The translations under genes and the position numbers were made by a program. From Nocardioides dokdonensis FR1436 (lineage in GTDB: Bacteria > Actinomycetota > Actinomycetes > Propionibacteriales > Nocardioidaceae), in contig NZ_CP015079.1 in NCBI RefSeq assembly GCF_001653335.1, positions 3,348,001-3,412,000 on the forward strand: DNA of 64,000 bases. The letters are read 5' to 3'. Below the pieces are notes generated by a model, which was not told where the DNA came from, made no database searches, and saw nothing but the letters and a program-made list of their open reading frames with translations. Positions 31,731-40,556 of the stretch are shown piece by piece; position 1 is the stretch's first letter, and every line of letters starts with the position of its first letter.

Positions 31731-33035
31731 ATGCTGTCTCGACTCCAGGCGTACGGCGACCGGCTGCGCAGCAGCCTCTTCTTCGTCCCCATGCTGTGCG
31801 TGCTCGCCGGCATCGTGGTCGGGGAGGCGATGCTCTACGTCGACGCGCTCGTCGAGGGCATCGACCCACGGCTGACCGCGACCGTGGACAGTGCGCGCAC
31901 CGTGCTCACCACCGTCGCCGGGGCGACGCTGACCTTCGCCGGCATCGCCTTCTCGGTCAGCCTGCTGCTCATCTCCCTCGCCTCCAGCCAGTTCTCGCCG
32001 CGCGTGGTGCACGGGATGTTCCGGGACCCCTTCAACAAGCGCGTGATGGGTCTGGTCATCGGAACGTTCACCTACTGCCTCGTGGTGCTGCGCGCGGTGC
32101 GCAGCTCACTGGAGGAGACCGGCGACGCGGTCGTGCCGAGCGTCTCCATCCTGCTCGCCGTGGTGCTCGGCATCGCCTCGATCCTGGCGATCGTGGCCTT
32201 CATCAACCACGCAGCCCACTCGATGGACGTCTCGAAGATCCTGCACCGGGTCACCGAGGAGGCGCTGAGCCAGGCCCGGGCGGCCTGGCCCGACCCCGAG
32301 CCGGAGTCCGACCCGCCGGTCGGGACGGACGAGGACACCACCCTGCCGGTCGGCGCGGCGGCGGTCCGCTTCGACGGCTACGGGTGGGTCCAGAACGTCG
32401 ACTACGAGCAGCTCCTGGCCGCGCTCCCGTCGGGCACGACAGCGCGCCTGGAGACCTTCGCCGGTCAGTACGCCATCCAGCACACGCCGCTGTGCCACCT
32501 CTTCCCGCCCGCGCCCGACCCCGAGGCCGTCGCCACCGCCGTGCGCGCGGCCGTGCTCGTCGGCGAGACCCGGACGTTGCAGCAGGACGTCGCGTACGGC
32601 GTACGCCAGCTGTCCGACGTGGCCCTCAAGGCCATGTCGCCCGGCATCAACGACCCGACGACCGCCCACGACGCGATCTCCCACCTCGGCACCGTCCTCA
32701 GCGACCTGCTCCGTCGGCGGCCACCGGCCCGTCGTCTCGCGGGCGCCGACGGCCAGGTCCTGCTCGTGCCCGAAGCCACCACGCACGACCAGCTCGTCGG
32801 GCTCGCCTTCGACGAGGTGCGGATCGCCTCCGCCGACCAGCCGACCGTGCTGATCTACCTCCTCGACGTGCTGCACCAGGTGGAGCAGTCGCTCACCGAC
32901 CTGGTCCGTCCCGGTGCGGTGGCTTCGCTGCGTCGTCAGGCGAGCATGATCCGGGAGATCAACGAGCAGGCCGACGTCCTGGAGCCGGACCGGCAGCGGG
33001 TGCGGGCGGCCTTCGCACGTCGCTACCCGGACTGA
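31731..33035 (+). CDS. DUF2254 integral membrane protein
   Basis: 434 residues from ATG 31731. Four N-terminal hydrophobic segments (about residues 16-38, 58-88, 105-122 and 138-160) with the typical SARTVLTTVAGATLTFAGIAFS and SSQFSPRVV, then a soluble C-terminal half with DVALKAMSPGINDPTTAHDAI, which is the most conserved DUF2254 stretch. Function unknown; a channel-like or envelope role has been suggested for the family. It is divergent from the SDR operon, with the KstR-like site between. Confidence 0.85.
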   Translation: MLSRLQAYGDRLRSSLFFVPMLCVLAGIVVGEAMLYVDALVEGIDPRLTATVDSARTVLTTVAGATLTFAGIAFSVSLLLISLASSQFSPRVVHGMFRDPFNKRVMGLVIGTFTYCLVVLRAVRSSLEETGDAVVPSVSILLAVVLGIASILAIVAFINHAAHSMDVSKILHRVTEEALSQARAAWPDPEPESDPPVGTDEDTTLPVGAAAVRFDGYGWVQNVDYEQLLAALPSGTTARLETFAGQYAIQHTPLCHLFPPAPDPEAVATAVRAAVLVGETRTLQQDVAYGVRQLSDVALKAMSPGINDPTTAHDAISHLGTVLSDLLRRRPPARRLAGADGQVLLVPEATTHDQLVGLAFDEVRIASADQPTVLIYLLDVLHQVEQSLTDLVRPGAVASLRRQASMIREINEQADVLEPDRQRVRAAFARRYPD

Positions 33036-33255
33036 CTCCCCACCATTCGTGCCGACGCGGGAATGAAGCCGGGTTCCGGTCGGTTGCAGCCGACGTGCGA
33101 GGACCGGGGATCGAGGGCGAGCTGCTGACGCGGCGCCTGGTCATCGACCTCGAACGCGCCCAGACCGCACCCTGTCGCTGCTGAAGACCTCCACGTCCTC
33201 AGACCCGAGCCGGTGGGCCACGTCGCCCCCGGTCGCAGCGAAAGGCACGACCCTC

Positions 33256-34686
33256 ATGAGCACCACCACCCGTTCCGTGGCGCGCACGCGTCGATCGTGG
33301 CGTCCCTCCTTCGGCACCCAGGTCCTGATCGGACTCGTGATGGGCGTCCTCCTCGGCCTCGTCGCCCGGTCCATGGGCCCGGACTCGGTCTCCGCGAGCG
33401 GCGAGGTCGACCCCAACTGGTTGACCGAGACCCTCACCGTCGTCGGCAGCACCTTCGTGACCCTGCTCAAGGCCGTCGTGCCGGCCCTGGTGTTCCTCGC
33501 CATCGTCGCCTCGATCGCCAACCTGCGCGACGTGGCCGGCGCCGCCCGGCTCGCCTGGAAGACCCTGGCGTGGTTCGCCGGCACCGCCCTGATCGCGGTG
33601 TCGATCGGGATCACCCTGGGACTGGTCCTGCAGCCCGGGGCGCACACCAGCGTGTCCGCGGACGCCGCCGGCGCTCCGGCCGGCAGCGGCTCGTGGCTGG
33701 ACTTCCTCACCGGGCTGGTGCCCGCCAACGTCCTGGGCCTGCAGGCCAGCGCCGGGGACGACGGCAGCGTGGCGCTGTCCTTCAACGTGCTGCAGATCCT
33801 GGTGCTGGCGATCGCCGTCGGCATCGCCACCCTCAAGGTGGGCGATGCCGCGGAGCCCTTCCTCGTCCTCGTGCGCTCGGCGCTCACGGTCGTGCAGAAG
33901 GTGCTGTGGTGGATCATCCTGCTCGCGCCCATCGCCACCGTCGGCCTGCTGGGCAGGGCCGTCGCGAGCTACGGCTGGGACGCGCTCGGTTCGCTGGGCA
34001 TGTTCACCGTCGCGATCTACGTCGGCCTGGCCCTCGTGCTGTTCGGCGTCTACCCGGTGCTGCTGAAGCTCAACGGGCTCTCGATCCGCCAGTTCTTCTC
34101 CGGCGCCTGGCCGGCGCTCTCCCTGGGCTTCGTGTCCCGCTCGTCGGTGGGCACGATGCCGGTGACCGAGTCCGTCACCCAGCGCAACCTCGGCGTGCCG
34201 CGCGCGTACTCCTCGTTCGCGGTGCCGCTGGGCGCCACCACCAAGATGGACGGCTGCGCCTCGATCTACCCCGCCGTCGCCGCCATCTTCGTGGCCCAGT
34301 TCTTCGGGATCGAGCTCGCGATCACCGACTACCTGCTGATCGTGTTCGTCTCCGTGATCGGCTCGGCCGCCACCGCCGGGGTCACCGGAGCGACCGTGAT
34401 GCTCACGCTGACCCTGTCGACCCTCGGCCTGCCGCTCGAGGGGGTCGGCCTGCTGCTGGCCATCGACCCGATCCTCGACATGGGCCGTACCGCGACCAAC
34501 GTGGCCGGGCAGGCGCTCGTGCCGACGCTGGTCGCCAAGCGCGAGGGCATCCTCGACCTCGACGTCTACAACGCCCGACGCACCGGGAAGGCCTGGGCCG
34601 AGGACGAGCCGGTCGCACCCGTCGAGACCCTCGACGAGGGGGCGCAGCGCCCGCTCGAGGCGCCTGCGGTGGGTGCCTCGGCCTGA
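33256..34686 (+). CDS. dicarboxylate/amino acid:cation symporter (DAACS family)
   Basis: 476 residues, about eight transmembrane segments plus two re-entrant loops. Signature stretches are SRSSVGTMPVT (HP1 serine-rich loop), GATTKMDGCA (the NMDGT-like motif) and DPILDMGRTATNVAGQA (the substrate- and Na-binding helix). It imports C4-dicarboxylates, glutamate or aspartate with Na+ or H+. Asp in DMGRT and Arg are kept, as in dicarboxylate or acidic amino acid carriers. A weak GAAAGG precedes ATG 33256. The 220 bases before it show no recognisable operator. Confidence 0.88.
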   Translation: MSTTTRSVARTRRSWRPSFGTQVLIGLVMGVLLGLVARSMGPDSVSASGEVDPNWLTETLTVVGSTFVTLLKAVVPALVFLAIVASIANLRDVAGAARLAWKTLAWFAGTALIAVSIGITLGLVLQPGAHTSVSADAAGAPAGSGSWLDFLTGLVPANVLGLQASAGDDGSVALSFNVLQILVLAIAVGIATLKVGDAAEPFLVLVRSALTVVQKVLWWIILLAPIATVGLLGRAVASYGWDALGSLGMFTVAIYVGLALVLFGVYPVLLKLNGLSIRQFFSGAWPALSLGFVSRSSVGTMPVTESVTQRNLGVPRAYSSFAVPLGATTKMDGCASIYPAVAAIFVAQFFGIELAITDYLLIVFVSVIGSAATAGVTGATVMLTLTLSTLGLPLEGVGLLLAIDPILDMGRTATNVAGQALVPTLVAKREGILDLDVYNARRTGKAWAEDEPVAPVETLDEGAQRPLEAPAVGASA

Positions 34687-34758
34687 CGGTGCCACGTGGC
34701 TCCGTGCAGGCGCGGGGCACTGTCGAGGTCGCGCCGGGAGTGGCAGAGTCGGGCTGTG

Positions 34759-35010
34759 ATGCCCATCGCTCTCCTCCTCGTCCTGCTGCTCCTCGGCGCG
34801 GCTGCCGGGTTCGCGGCCGGCAGGTCTGCGGGGCCCGGTGGCCCCGACCTGACGGCGTCCCTGCGTCGGCGTGACGCCTTCATCGAGCACCTGCGCGAGG
34901 TCGCCTGGCGCGACCGCGACATCGCGCCTGAGCTGTCGACCGTGCTGCTCGACGACATCCGGGTCTTCACCGCAGATCCGGACGGCTGGGAGCGTCGCAC
35001 CCTGGGCTGA
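34759..35010 (+). CDS. small membrane-anchored protein
   Basis: 83 residues from ATG 34759 (GTG 34756 is an alternative). A single N-terminal hydrophobic helix (residues 2-20, ending GFAAGRS) is followed by a charged soluble part, RRRDAFIEHLREVAWRDRDIAPELSTVLLDDIRVF. I do not recognise a family. Base use and codon pattern match neighbouring genes. It is convergent with the MFS gene. Confidence 0.55.
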   Translation: MPIALLLVLLLLGAAAGFAAGRSAGPGGPDLTASLRRRDAFIEHLREVAWRDRDIAPELSTVLLDDIRVFTADPDGWERRTLG

Positions 35011-35022
35011 GCCACCGGCCCG

Positions 35023-36237
35023 TCACCGGCGCGGGTGCAGCGCGCGCCACAGCAGCGCGAGGGCACCGACCTGGAGCCCGGCGACGAGCGCGACCAGGGC
35101 GACGAGGTGCTCGGCGTACAGCACGCCGGCCACGGTGCCCCCGGCCAGTGCCGCCGCGCCCTGGAAGGCCGCGAAGACCCCGTAGCCGGTGCCGAGGCGC
35201 TCGCGCGGCACCAGGTCGGCGACCCAGGCCTTGACGGTCGAGTCCTGGACCCCGGTGGCAGCGCCCCACACGAGCACGCCCGCCACCGCCGTGCCGAGGG
35301 TGGTGGAGAGCGACAGTGGCGCGACGACGGCGGCCGCGGGAGGGAGCAGGAGGAGGACCCGGGCGCCGACGTGGTCGTAGGCCCAGCCGGTGCCCAGTGC
35401 TGCCACCGCCTCGACGGCCATCGCGGCCGCATAGAGCAGCGGCACCGTCACCAGGGAGAGCAGCCCGGCCTCGACGAGGTGGAAGGAGATGACGCCGAAC
35501 GTCATCAGGGCGAAGGTGCTCGCCGAGACCCCCGTCGCCATCAGGTAGAAGGACCGGGGCAGGCGAGCGGTGCTGACCGCGACCGTCGCGACGTCCGGTC
35601 CCGGTCCCGCGGCGGGAGGGCCGGCTGGAGCACGTCGACGCAGCTGCACGAGCAGGACCATCGCCAGCGCTCCGGGCAGGGCGAGGGCCAGGAAGGCCGG
35701 CCAGGTGAGGTCGGTGGTCGCGACGAGCGCCGCCACGACGAGCGGCCCCAGCAGCGCCCCGACCTGGTCGAGGGCCTTGTGCACCGCGAACCCGCGACCG
35801 CGCCCGACCTGCTGGGCGACCCCGGCCAGCAGAGCGGACTTCGACGGGCTGCGCACGGCTTTGCCGGTGCGTTCCAGGAGCATGAGGGTGCTGGCCAGCC
35901 CGAGGCCGGCGGCTCCCACGAAGGGTGTCACTGCCAGGAGGGGCACGCACACGGCGGTCAGTGCGTAGCCGACGAACGTGGCCCGCCAGTGCCCACCCGT
36001 CCGGTCGGCCCAGGGACCGGCGGCCAGGCGGAGCACCAGCGCCAGGGCCTCGCCGGCTCCCGTGACCAGGCCCACCACGGCCGCCGACGCGCCCAGGCTG
36101 CCGAGCAGGGGGCCGGCGACCGAGCGCATCCCCTCGTAGACCATGTCCGCGAAGAGGCTGACCACGCCGAAGGCGACCACGGTCCGCCACGCCGACCAGG
36201 GCGGGCGGGACCTCTCGAGCGTCGGAGCCACGATCAC
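35023..36237 (-). CDS. MFS transporter
   Basis: 404 residues beginning at GTG 36237, with about 12 hydrophobic helices. The loop between helices 2 and 3 has RLAAGPWADRTGGHWR, a form of the MFS motif A (G-x-x-x-D-R-x-G), and VFAAFQGAAALAGGTVAGVLY occurs late. LLERTGKAVRSPSKSALLA with HKALDQVGALLGPL is typical of a subgroup annotated as drug or multidrug efflux. Substrate not predictable. No regulator adjoins it. Confidence 0.85.
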   Translation of the reverse strand: MIVAPTLERSRPPWSAWRTVVAFGVVSLFADMVYEGMRSVAGPLLGSLGASAAVVGLVTGAGEALALVLRLAAGPWADRTGGHWRATFVGYALTAVCVPLLAVTPFVGAAGLGLASTLMLLERTGKAVRSPSKSALLAGVAQQVGRGRGFAVHKALDQVGALLGPLVVAALVATTDLTWPAFLALALPGALAMVLLVQLRRRAPAGPPAAGPGPDVATVAVSTARLPRSFYLMATGVSASTFALMTFGVISFHLVEAGLLSLVTVPLLYAAAMAVEAVAALGTGWAYDHVGARVLLLLPPAAAVVAPLSLSTTLGTAVAGVLVWGAATGVQDSTVKAWVADLVPRERLGTGYGVFAAFQGAAALAGGTVAGVLYAEHLVALVALVAGLQVGALALLWRALHPRR

Positions 36238-36338
36238 CCAGCGTAAGCGGGCCGGGGGAGACCCGGCGGCCGGTCACTCCTGACGACATCTCCCGGAGCT
36301 CGCCGGGCCGGCTGTGGGACGAGGGCGCACTGGTCAGG

Positions 36339-36659
36339 TCAGGCCAGGGTCACGATCAGGACGACCGCCGTGATGATCACCGCGATTGCGATCGCGGTGC
36401 CTGGCACGGCGCCGCGGCGGAACCCGTCGAGACGGAGGCTGGCCACGACCAGCCACCCGAGCCAGCCGACGGTGCCCGCGAGCAGCAACCACGGGAAGCT
36501 CCGTTCCGGCGCCCAGCTCTCGGGGCCGAAGCTCGCGAGGGTGGCCAGCACCCCGGCGCCGATCCAGGGCACCACCAGCAGTCCGAGACCGCAGATCCAC
36601 CCGAGCACGACCCCGGCGTGCTCCGCCTCAGGCGGGACAGCCTCGACGCGCTCAGCCAC
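36339..36659 (-). CDS. small three-TM membrane protein
   Basis: 106 residues from GTG 36659, overlapping the end of the alcohol dehydrogenase gene by eight bases, so probably co-translated. Three hydrophobic segments (about 18-42, 56-76 and 86-106). Unrecognised family. Confidence 0.55.
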   Translation of the reverse strand: MAERVEAVPPEAEHAGVVLGWICGLGLLVVPWIGAGVLATLASFGPESWAPERSFPWLLLAGTVGWLGWLVVASLRLDGFRRGAVPGTAIAIAVIITAVVLIVTLA

Positions 36660-37716
36660 GGTAGGAGTCCGTCGGCACGACCACGGCCCGCCCGGTCACG
36701 GTCTCGTGGGCCAGGTCCCGGTAGGCTTGGGCCGCGTCGTCGAGCGTGTAGATGGTGGTCTCGGGCCGTAGCAGCCCGCGGGCGGCGAGCGCGAGCACCT
36801 CCACCAGCTCGCGTCGGTTGCCCCAGTACGTCGTCTGGACGCTGGCCTCGTAGGGCAGGCCGAAGAACGAGACCGGCAACGTCCCGCCGCCGAGCCCGAC
36901 GATGGTCAGGTCGCCGAGCGGGCGCATCGACGCAGCCGCCGCGGCCAGGGTCTCGTCGGATCCGACCATGTCCAGCACGACATCGGCGCCGAGGCCGTCG
37001 GTGGCGTCGCGGATCTCGGGGACCAGGTCCGGGCCCGGGGCGAGCACGCACTCGGCCCCGCACTCCGTCGCCAGGTCGCGCGCCGAGCCCCGCGGGTCGA
37101 CGGCGATCACCCGGGCCGCCGTGGTGGCGGTGAGGATCTGCACGGCCAGGTGGCCCAGCCCACCGACGCCCATCACGACCGCTGTGGAGCCCGGGGTCAG
37201 CTTCGCGGCCGAGCGGCGTACGGCGTGGTAGGGCGTGAGGCCGGCGTCCGTCAGGGGAGCGGCGTCGACCGGGTCGAGGCCCTCGGGCAGCGGCACGACG
37301 TGCCGGGCGGCGGGGACCAGCAGGTACTCGGCCATCCCGCCGTCCAGCCCCAGGCCCCCTCCGCCGCTCGGCACGGGCGCGAGGTCGGGCCGCTCGCAGT
37401 AGGTCTCGAGGCCGTCGAGGCAGCGTCGGCAGGCACCACAGCCCCAGGCGCCGACCACGGCCACCGGGTCGCCCGGCTCGAGGCCCGTCACTCCCTGACC
37501 CACCCGGTGCACCCAGCCGGCGTTCTCGTGGCCCAGGGTGAACGGTGGCTGCCAGGGCAGCGCGGCGTCCTCGAAGTCGTGCATCAGGTGCAGGTCCGAG
37601 TGGCAGGCGCCGGCGGCGCCCACCTGGACGAGCACCTCGCCGGGGCCGGGCTCGGGCACGGGGACGTTCTCGAGCACCGGCTCGCTCTTCCAGGACTTCA
37701 GTCGCAGTGCCTTCAT
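36652..37716 (-). CDS. zinc-dependent alcohol dehydrogenase
   Basis: 354 residues from ATG 37716, which has GGAGG upstream; ATG 37737 is a second candidate. Catalytic zinc ligands are in GACHSDLH and LGHENAG; the structural zinc cluster is CGACRRCLDGLETYC (C-x2-C-x2-C-x7-C); NAD fold GVGGLGHLAVQ; VDAAPLTDAGLTPYHAV is typical of the tetrameric bacterial group. It is divergent from two universal stress protein genes across a DosR-like box, so probably induced in hypoxia or stationary phase, reducing aldehydes or recycling NADH. Confidence 0.88.
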   Translation of the reverse strand: MKALRLKSWKSEPVLENVPVPEPGPGEVLVQVGAAGACHSDLHLMHDFEDAALPWQPPFTLGHENAGWVHRVGQGVTGLEPGDPVAVVGAWGCGACRRCLDGLETYCERPDLAPVPSGGGGLGLDGGMAEYLLVPAARHVVPLPEGLDPVDAAPLTDAGLTPYHAVRRSAAKLTPGSTAVVMGVGGLGHLAVQILTATTAARVIAVDPRGSARDLATECGAECVLAPGPDLVPEIRDATDGLGADVVLDMVGSDETLAAAAASMRPLGDLTIVGLGGGTLPVSFFGLPYEASVQTTYWGNRRELVEVLALAARGLLRPETTIYTLDDAAQAYRDLAHETVTGRAVVVPTDSYRG

Positions 37717-37804
37717 CTGGGGGGCCTCCGGCCTCATCGGGGTCTCCCACCCACCCTGCGTCGCGCCGGGACCGGGCGGCAGGGTCGTCGGGCAGGGCGC
37801 AGAG

Positions 37805-37818
37805 GGGACCTTCGTCCC
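37805..37818. promoter_or_regulatory. DosR/DevR-like box
   Basis: GGGAC-CTTC-GTCCC: perfect 5-bp arms and a 4-base spacer, the geometry of the mycobacterial DosR box GGGAC-TWWA-GTCCC. It lies between the alcohol dehydrogenase gene (minus, 89 bases away) and the first universal stress protein gene (plus, 68 bases away). Confidence 0.65.
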
Positions 37819-37885
37819 TGGGGCGATCCCCACGCAGGTAGCACCGTGGGCACCACGAGCACGGATCGATCCCGGGGAGGTCGGC

Positions 37886-38785
37886 ATGGAGGAGACGAAC
37901 GAGGCGCCGGTCGTGGTGGCCGTCGGTGACGAGGACTGCGAGGCCGCCCTGGCCTTCGCCGGTCAGGAGGCGTCGCGCACGGGCTGTGGGGTGCACCTGC
38001 TCCATGTCGCTCCGGCCTTCGTCCACGGGTCCGACAGCATCCTGGTCCAGTCGACCGACGTGGAGGAGGTCGGACGCCGGACGCTGCACCTGGCACTCGA
38101 GCACGCCCGCGACGTGCTGCCACCCAGCACGGCGATCACCTCGGAGCTGCTCGTCGGCGGGATCGTCGACTCGCTGCGGGAGGCGACCGCAGACGCCCCC
38201 ATGGTCGTCGTGCAGCACCGTGACCTGTCCCGGATGCGCCGCCTGGTGACCCGCTCGGTCACCAACGGACTGGGCGCGCACGCCCGGGTGCCGATCGTGT
38301 CGGTGCCGTCGTGGTGGTCACCCCGGCGCGCACCGGGCCAGGAACCACGGGTCACCGTGGGCGTGGACGTCCCGGTGCGGTCCGAGCAGGTGCTGCGCAC
38401 CGCCGTCGCGGCTGCGCAGGCCCGCGGCGCGACCCTGCACGCGCTGCACGCCTGGAAGGTCGCGGGGATCTACGACGACATCACCGTGGCCCGGACGCTG
38501 GCCGAGGCGTGGGCCGAGCGTGCGGGCCAGGAGGTGCGGGCGGCGTTGGAGGCGCTCGGTCCCGAGGCAGCCGGCGCCCCGCTCGTCGTCGAGACCCGGC
38601 ACGGTCCCGCGGCCGAGGCGCTCGTGGAGGCGAGCCGGTCGTCGGACCTCCTGGTGGTCGGTCGCCACGACCCGATGGTCCCGCTGGGCTCCCACCTGGG
38701 TCCGGTGGCCCGCGGGGTGCTGCACGAGTCCCACTGCCCGGTCCTCCTGGTCGACCCCCACTCCCGCACGCACGCCCGCCCCTGA
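37886..38785 (+). CDS. tandem-domain universal stress protein, first copy
   Basis: 299 residues from ATG 37886, two UspA folds (about 1-142 and 150-295). The ATP-binding pattern G-x2-G-x9-G-S/T is altered: in domain 2 it reads GRHD-x9-GP, and in domain 1 the corresponding segment is VVQHRDLSRMRRLVTRS. The protein may therefore not bind ATP in the usual way. It is 15 bases from a paralogue with the same changes, so the two form an operon. A DosR-like box 68 bases upstream links it to hypoxia or nitrosative stress. Confidence 0.85.
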   Translation: MEETNEAPVVVAVGDEDCEAALAFAGQEASRTGCGVHLLHVAPAFVHGSDSILVQSTDVEEVGRRTLHLALEHARDVLPPSTAITSELLVGGIVDSLREATADAPMVVVQHRDLSRMRRLVTRSVTNGLGAHARVPIVSVPSWWSPRRAPGQEPRVTVGVDVPVRSEQVLRTAVAAAQARGATLHALHAWKVAGIYDDITVARTLAEAWAERAGQEVRAALEALGPEAAGAPLVVETRHGPAAEALVEASRSSDLLVVGRHDPMVPLGSHLGPVARGVLHESHCPVLLVDPHSRTHARP

Positions 38786-38800
38786 ACCGGAGGAATCCCG

Positions 38801-39706
38801 ATGAGCCAACCCGATCCGCGCCCCGTCGTCGTCGCCGTGGGGGACCAGCCCGCCGACGCCGCCCTGTCCTACGCCGTCGCCGAGGCCGAGCGGCTGGGGT
38901 GCGGGGTACACCTGGTGCACGTCGTCCACTCCCTGCCCCAGGGCTCCGAGCTGGTCCGGGTGCAGTCCGTGGATGTGGAGGACCGGGGGCGGCACACCCT
39001 GCGCCGGGCCCTCGACCTGGCCCGCGAGCTCGCGGGGGACGGCCCCAGGGTCACCGCGAGCCTGCTCATCGGCACCGTGGTGCACGAGCTCGTCACCGCG
39101 GTCGAGCAGATCGGTGATGTCCGGATGGTGGTGGTGCAGCACCGCGACCTCTCGCGCGTGCGCCGGCTGGTCTCGCGCTCGACGACCGGCGGGTTGGCCG
39201 CGCGGCTGCGCCTGCCGTTGGTGTCCGTGCCGGCCTCGTGGACCGCCGGGATCGCCCCGGCGGTGGGTGGCGTCGATCGGGTGGTGACCGCTGGCGTGGA
39301 CGAGCCGGAGCGCTCCGTGGAGGTGCTCCGCGCCGCTGTGGCGGCGGCGCGCACGCACGGGGCACGGCTCGACCTGGTGCACGCCTGGGGGGTGCCCGGT
39401 CTCTACGACGACCCCCAGCTGGCCGAGGAGGTCGGCAAGGAGCTCGCCGAGGCCGGAGCAGGGGAGATCCGTGCGCAGCTCGACGGACTCGGGGTCGACT
39501 TCGACGACCTCCACATCGAGGTGCACACACCGCCGCAGCCCGCTGCGGAGCAGCTGGTCGAGGCGAGCCGCACCGCCCACCTGCTGGTGCTGGGCAAGCA
39601 CGACCCGTGGTTCCCGCTCGGGTCGCACGTCGGGCCGGTCACGGGCGCGGTGCTGCGCGACGCCCAGTGCCCCGTCCTGTTGGTGGACCCGCACCCCTCG
39701 GACTGA
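38801..39706 (+). CDS. tandem-domain universal stress protein, second copy
   Basis: 301 residues; ATG 38801 follows GGAGGA. Paralogue of the preceding gene: domain 1 has VVQHRDLSRVRRLVSRS, domain 2 has LGKHDPWFPLGSHVGPVTG before QCPVLLVDPH. The shared VVQHRDLSR segment and the changed glycine pattern mark a distinct subgroup. It probably acts as a hetero- or homodimer with the first copy and is under the same promoter. Confidence 0.85.
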   Translation: MSQPDPRPVVVAVGDQPADAALSYAVAEAERLGCGVHLVHVVHSLPQGSELVRVQSVDVEDRGRHTLRRALDLARELAGDGPRVTASLLIGTVVHELVTAVEQIGDVRMVVVQHRDLSRVRRLVSRSTTGGLAARLRLPLVSVPASWTAGIAPAVGGVDRVVTAGVDEPERSVEVLRAAVAAARTHGARLDLVHAWGVPGLYDDPQLAEEVGKELAEAGAGEIRAQLDGLGVDFDDLHIEVHTPPQPAAEQLVEASRTAHLLVLGKHDPWFPLGSHVGPVTGAVLRDAQCPVLLVDPHPSD

Positions 39707-39754
39707 GAGGGGCGGGTGGTGGCGCAGCGGCGGCGGGGATGCGACGGTGGCTCC

Positions 39755-40465
39755 ATGACCGACCTCGACTTCTCCGGCCTGCGCGCGATGTTCGTGAACT
39801 GCACCCTGAAGCGCAGCCCGGACGTCAGCCACACCGGCGGCCTCATCGAGGCCAGCGCCGACGTGATGCGCAAGCACGGCGTGGAGGTCGAGGTGCTGCG
39901 CGCCGTCGACCACGACATCGCCACCGGTGTGTACCCCGACATGACCGAGCACGGGTGGAGCAGCGACGAGTGGCCCGAGATCTGGCCCCGGGTCCTGGCC
40001 AGCGACATCCTGGTCATCGGCGGACCGATCTGGCTCGGTGACAACTCCAGCGTCACCAAGCGGGTCATCGAGCGGCTCTACGCCCAGAGCGGCATGCTCA
40101 ACGACCAGGGGCAGTCGATCTTCTACGGCCGGGTCGGCGGGTGCCTGATCACCGGCAACGAGGACGGCATCAAGCACTGCGCCCAGAACGTCCTCTACTC
40201 CCTGGGACACCTCGGCTACACGATCCCCCCGCAGGCCGACGCCGGTTGGATCGGCGAGGCCGGCCCGGGGCCGTCGTACCTCGACGAGGGAAGCGGGGGA
40301 CCGGAGAACGACTTCACGAACCGCAACACCACCTTCATGACCTGGAACCTCCTGCACACCGCACGGATGCTCCAGCAGGCCGGCGGGCTGCCGTCCTACG
40401 GCAACCAGCGCCCGGCCTGGGACGACGGGGCCCGCTTCGACTACGAGAACCCCGAGTACCGCTGA
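39755..40465 (+). CDS. flavodoxin-like NADPH-dependent FMN reductase
   Basis: 236 residues from ATG 39755 (a 13-codon upstream extension lacks a ribosome site). The flavodoxin fold shows VNCTLKRSPDVSHTGGLIEAS (phosphate loop), ILVIGGPIWLGDNSSVTKRVIERL and GGCLITGNEDGIKHCAQNVLYSLGHLG, matching NAD(P)H-dependent FMN reductases/quinone reductases. It follows the universal stress genes by 48 bases, so probably joins the same redox-stress unit. Confidence 0.84.
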   Translation: MTDLDFSGLRAMFVNCTLKRSPDVSHTGGLIEASADVMRKHGVEVEVLRAVDHDIATGVYPDMTEHGWSSDEWPEIWPRVLASDILVIGGPIWLGDNSSVTKRVIERLYAQSGMLNDQGQSIFYGRVGGCLITGNEDGIKHCAQNVLYSLGHLGYTIPPQADAGWIGEAGPGPSYLDEGSGGPENDFTNRNTTFMTWNLLHTARMLQQAGGLPSYGNQRPAWDDGARFDYENPEYR

Positions 40466-40470
40466 GCGGA

Positions 40471-40518
40471 CCGTCCACACCGTCCTTGCCGTCCAGGCCG
40501 TCCAGGCCGGGCGGACGG
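40471..40518. terminator. 9-bp tandem repeats and hairpin after the FMN reductase
   Basis: CCGTCC recurs every nine bases at 40471, 40480, 40489 and 40498, and the last copy can pair with GGACGG at 40513-40518 across a 9-base loop. Several of the earlier copies could pair with the same arm. It may act as a terminator or slow polymerase between the reductase and the hydrolase-OsmC gene; no U-run follows. Confidence 0.4.
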
Positions 40519-40556
40519 GGCGCCGGAGCGGCCGGGGCCGTGGCTAGGGTTCTGCC

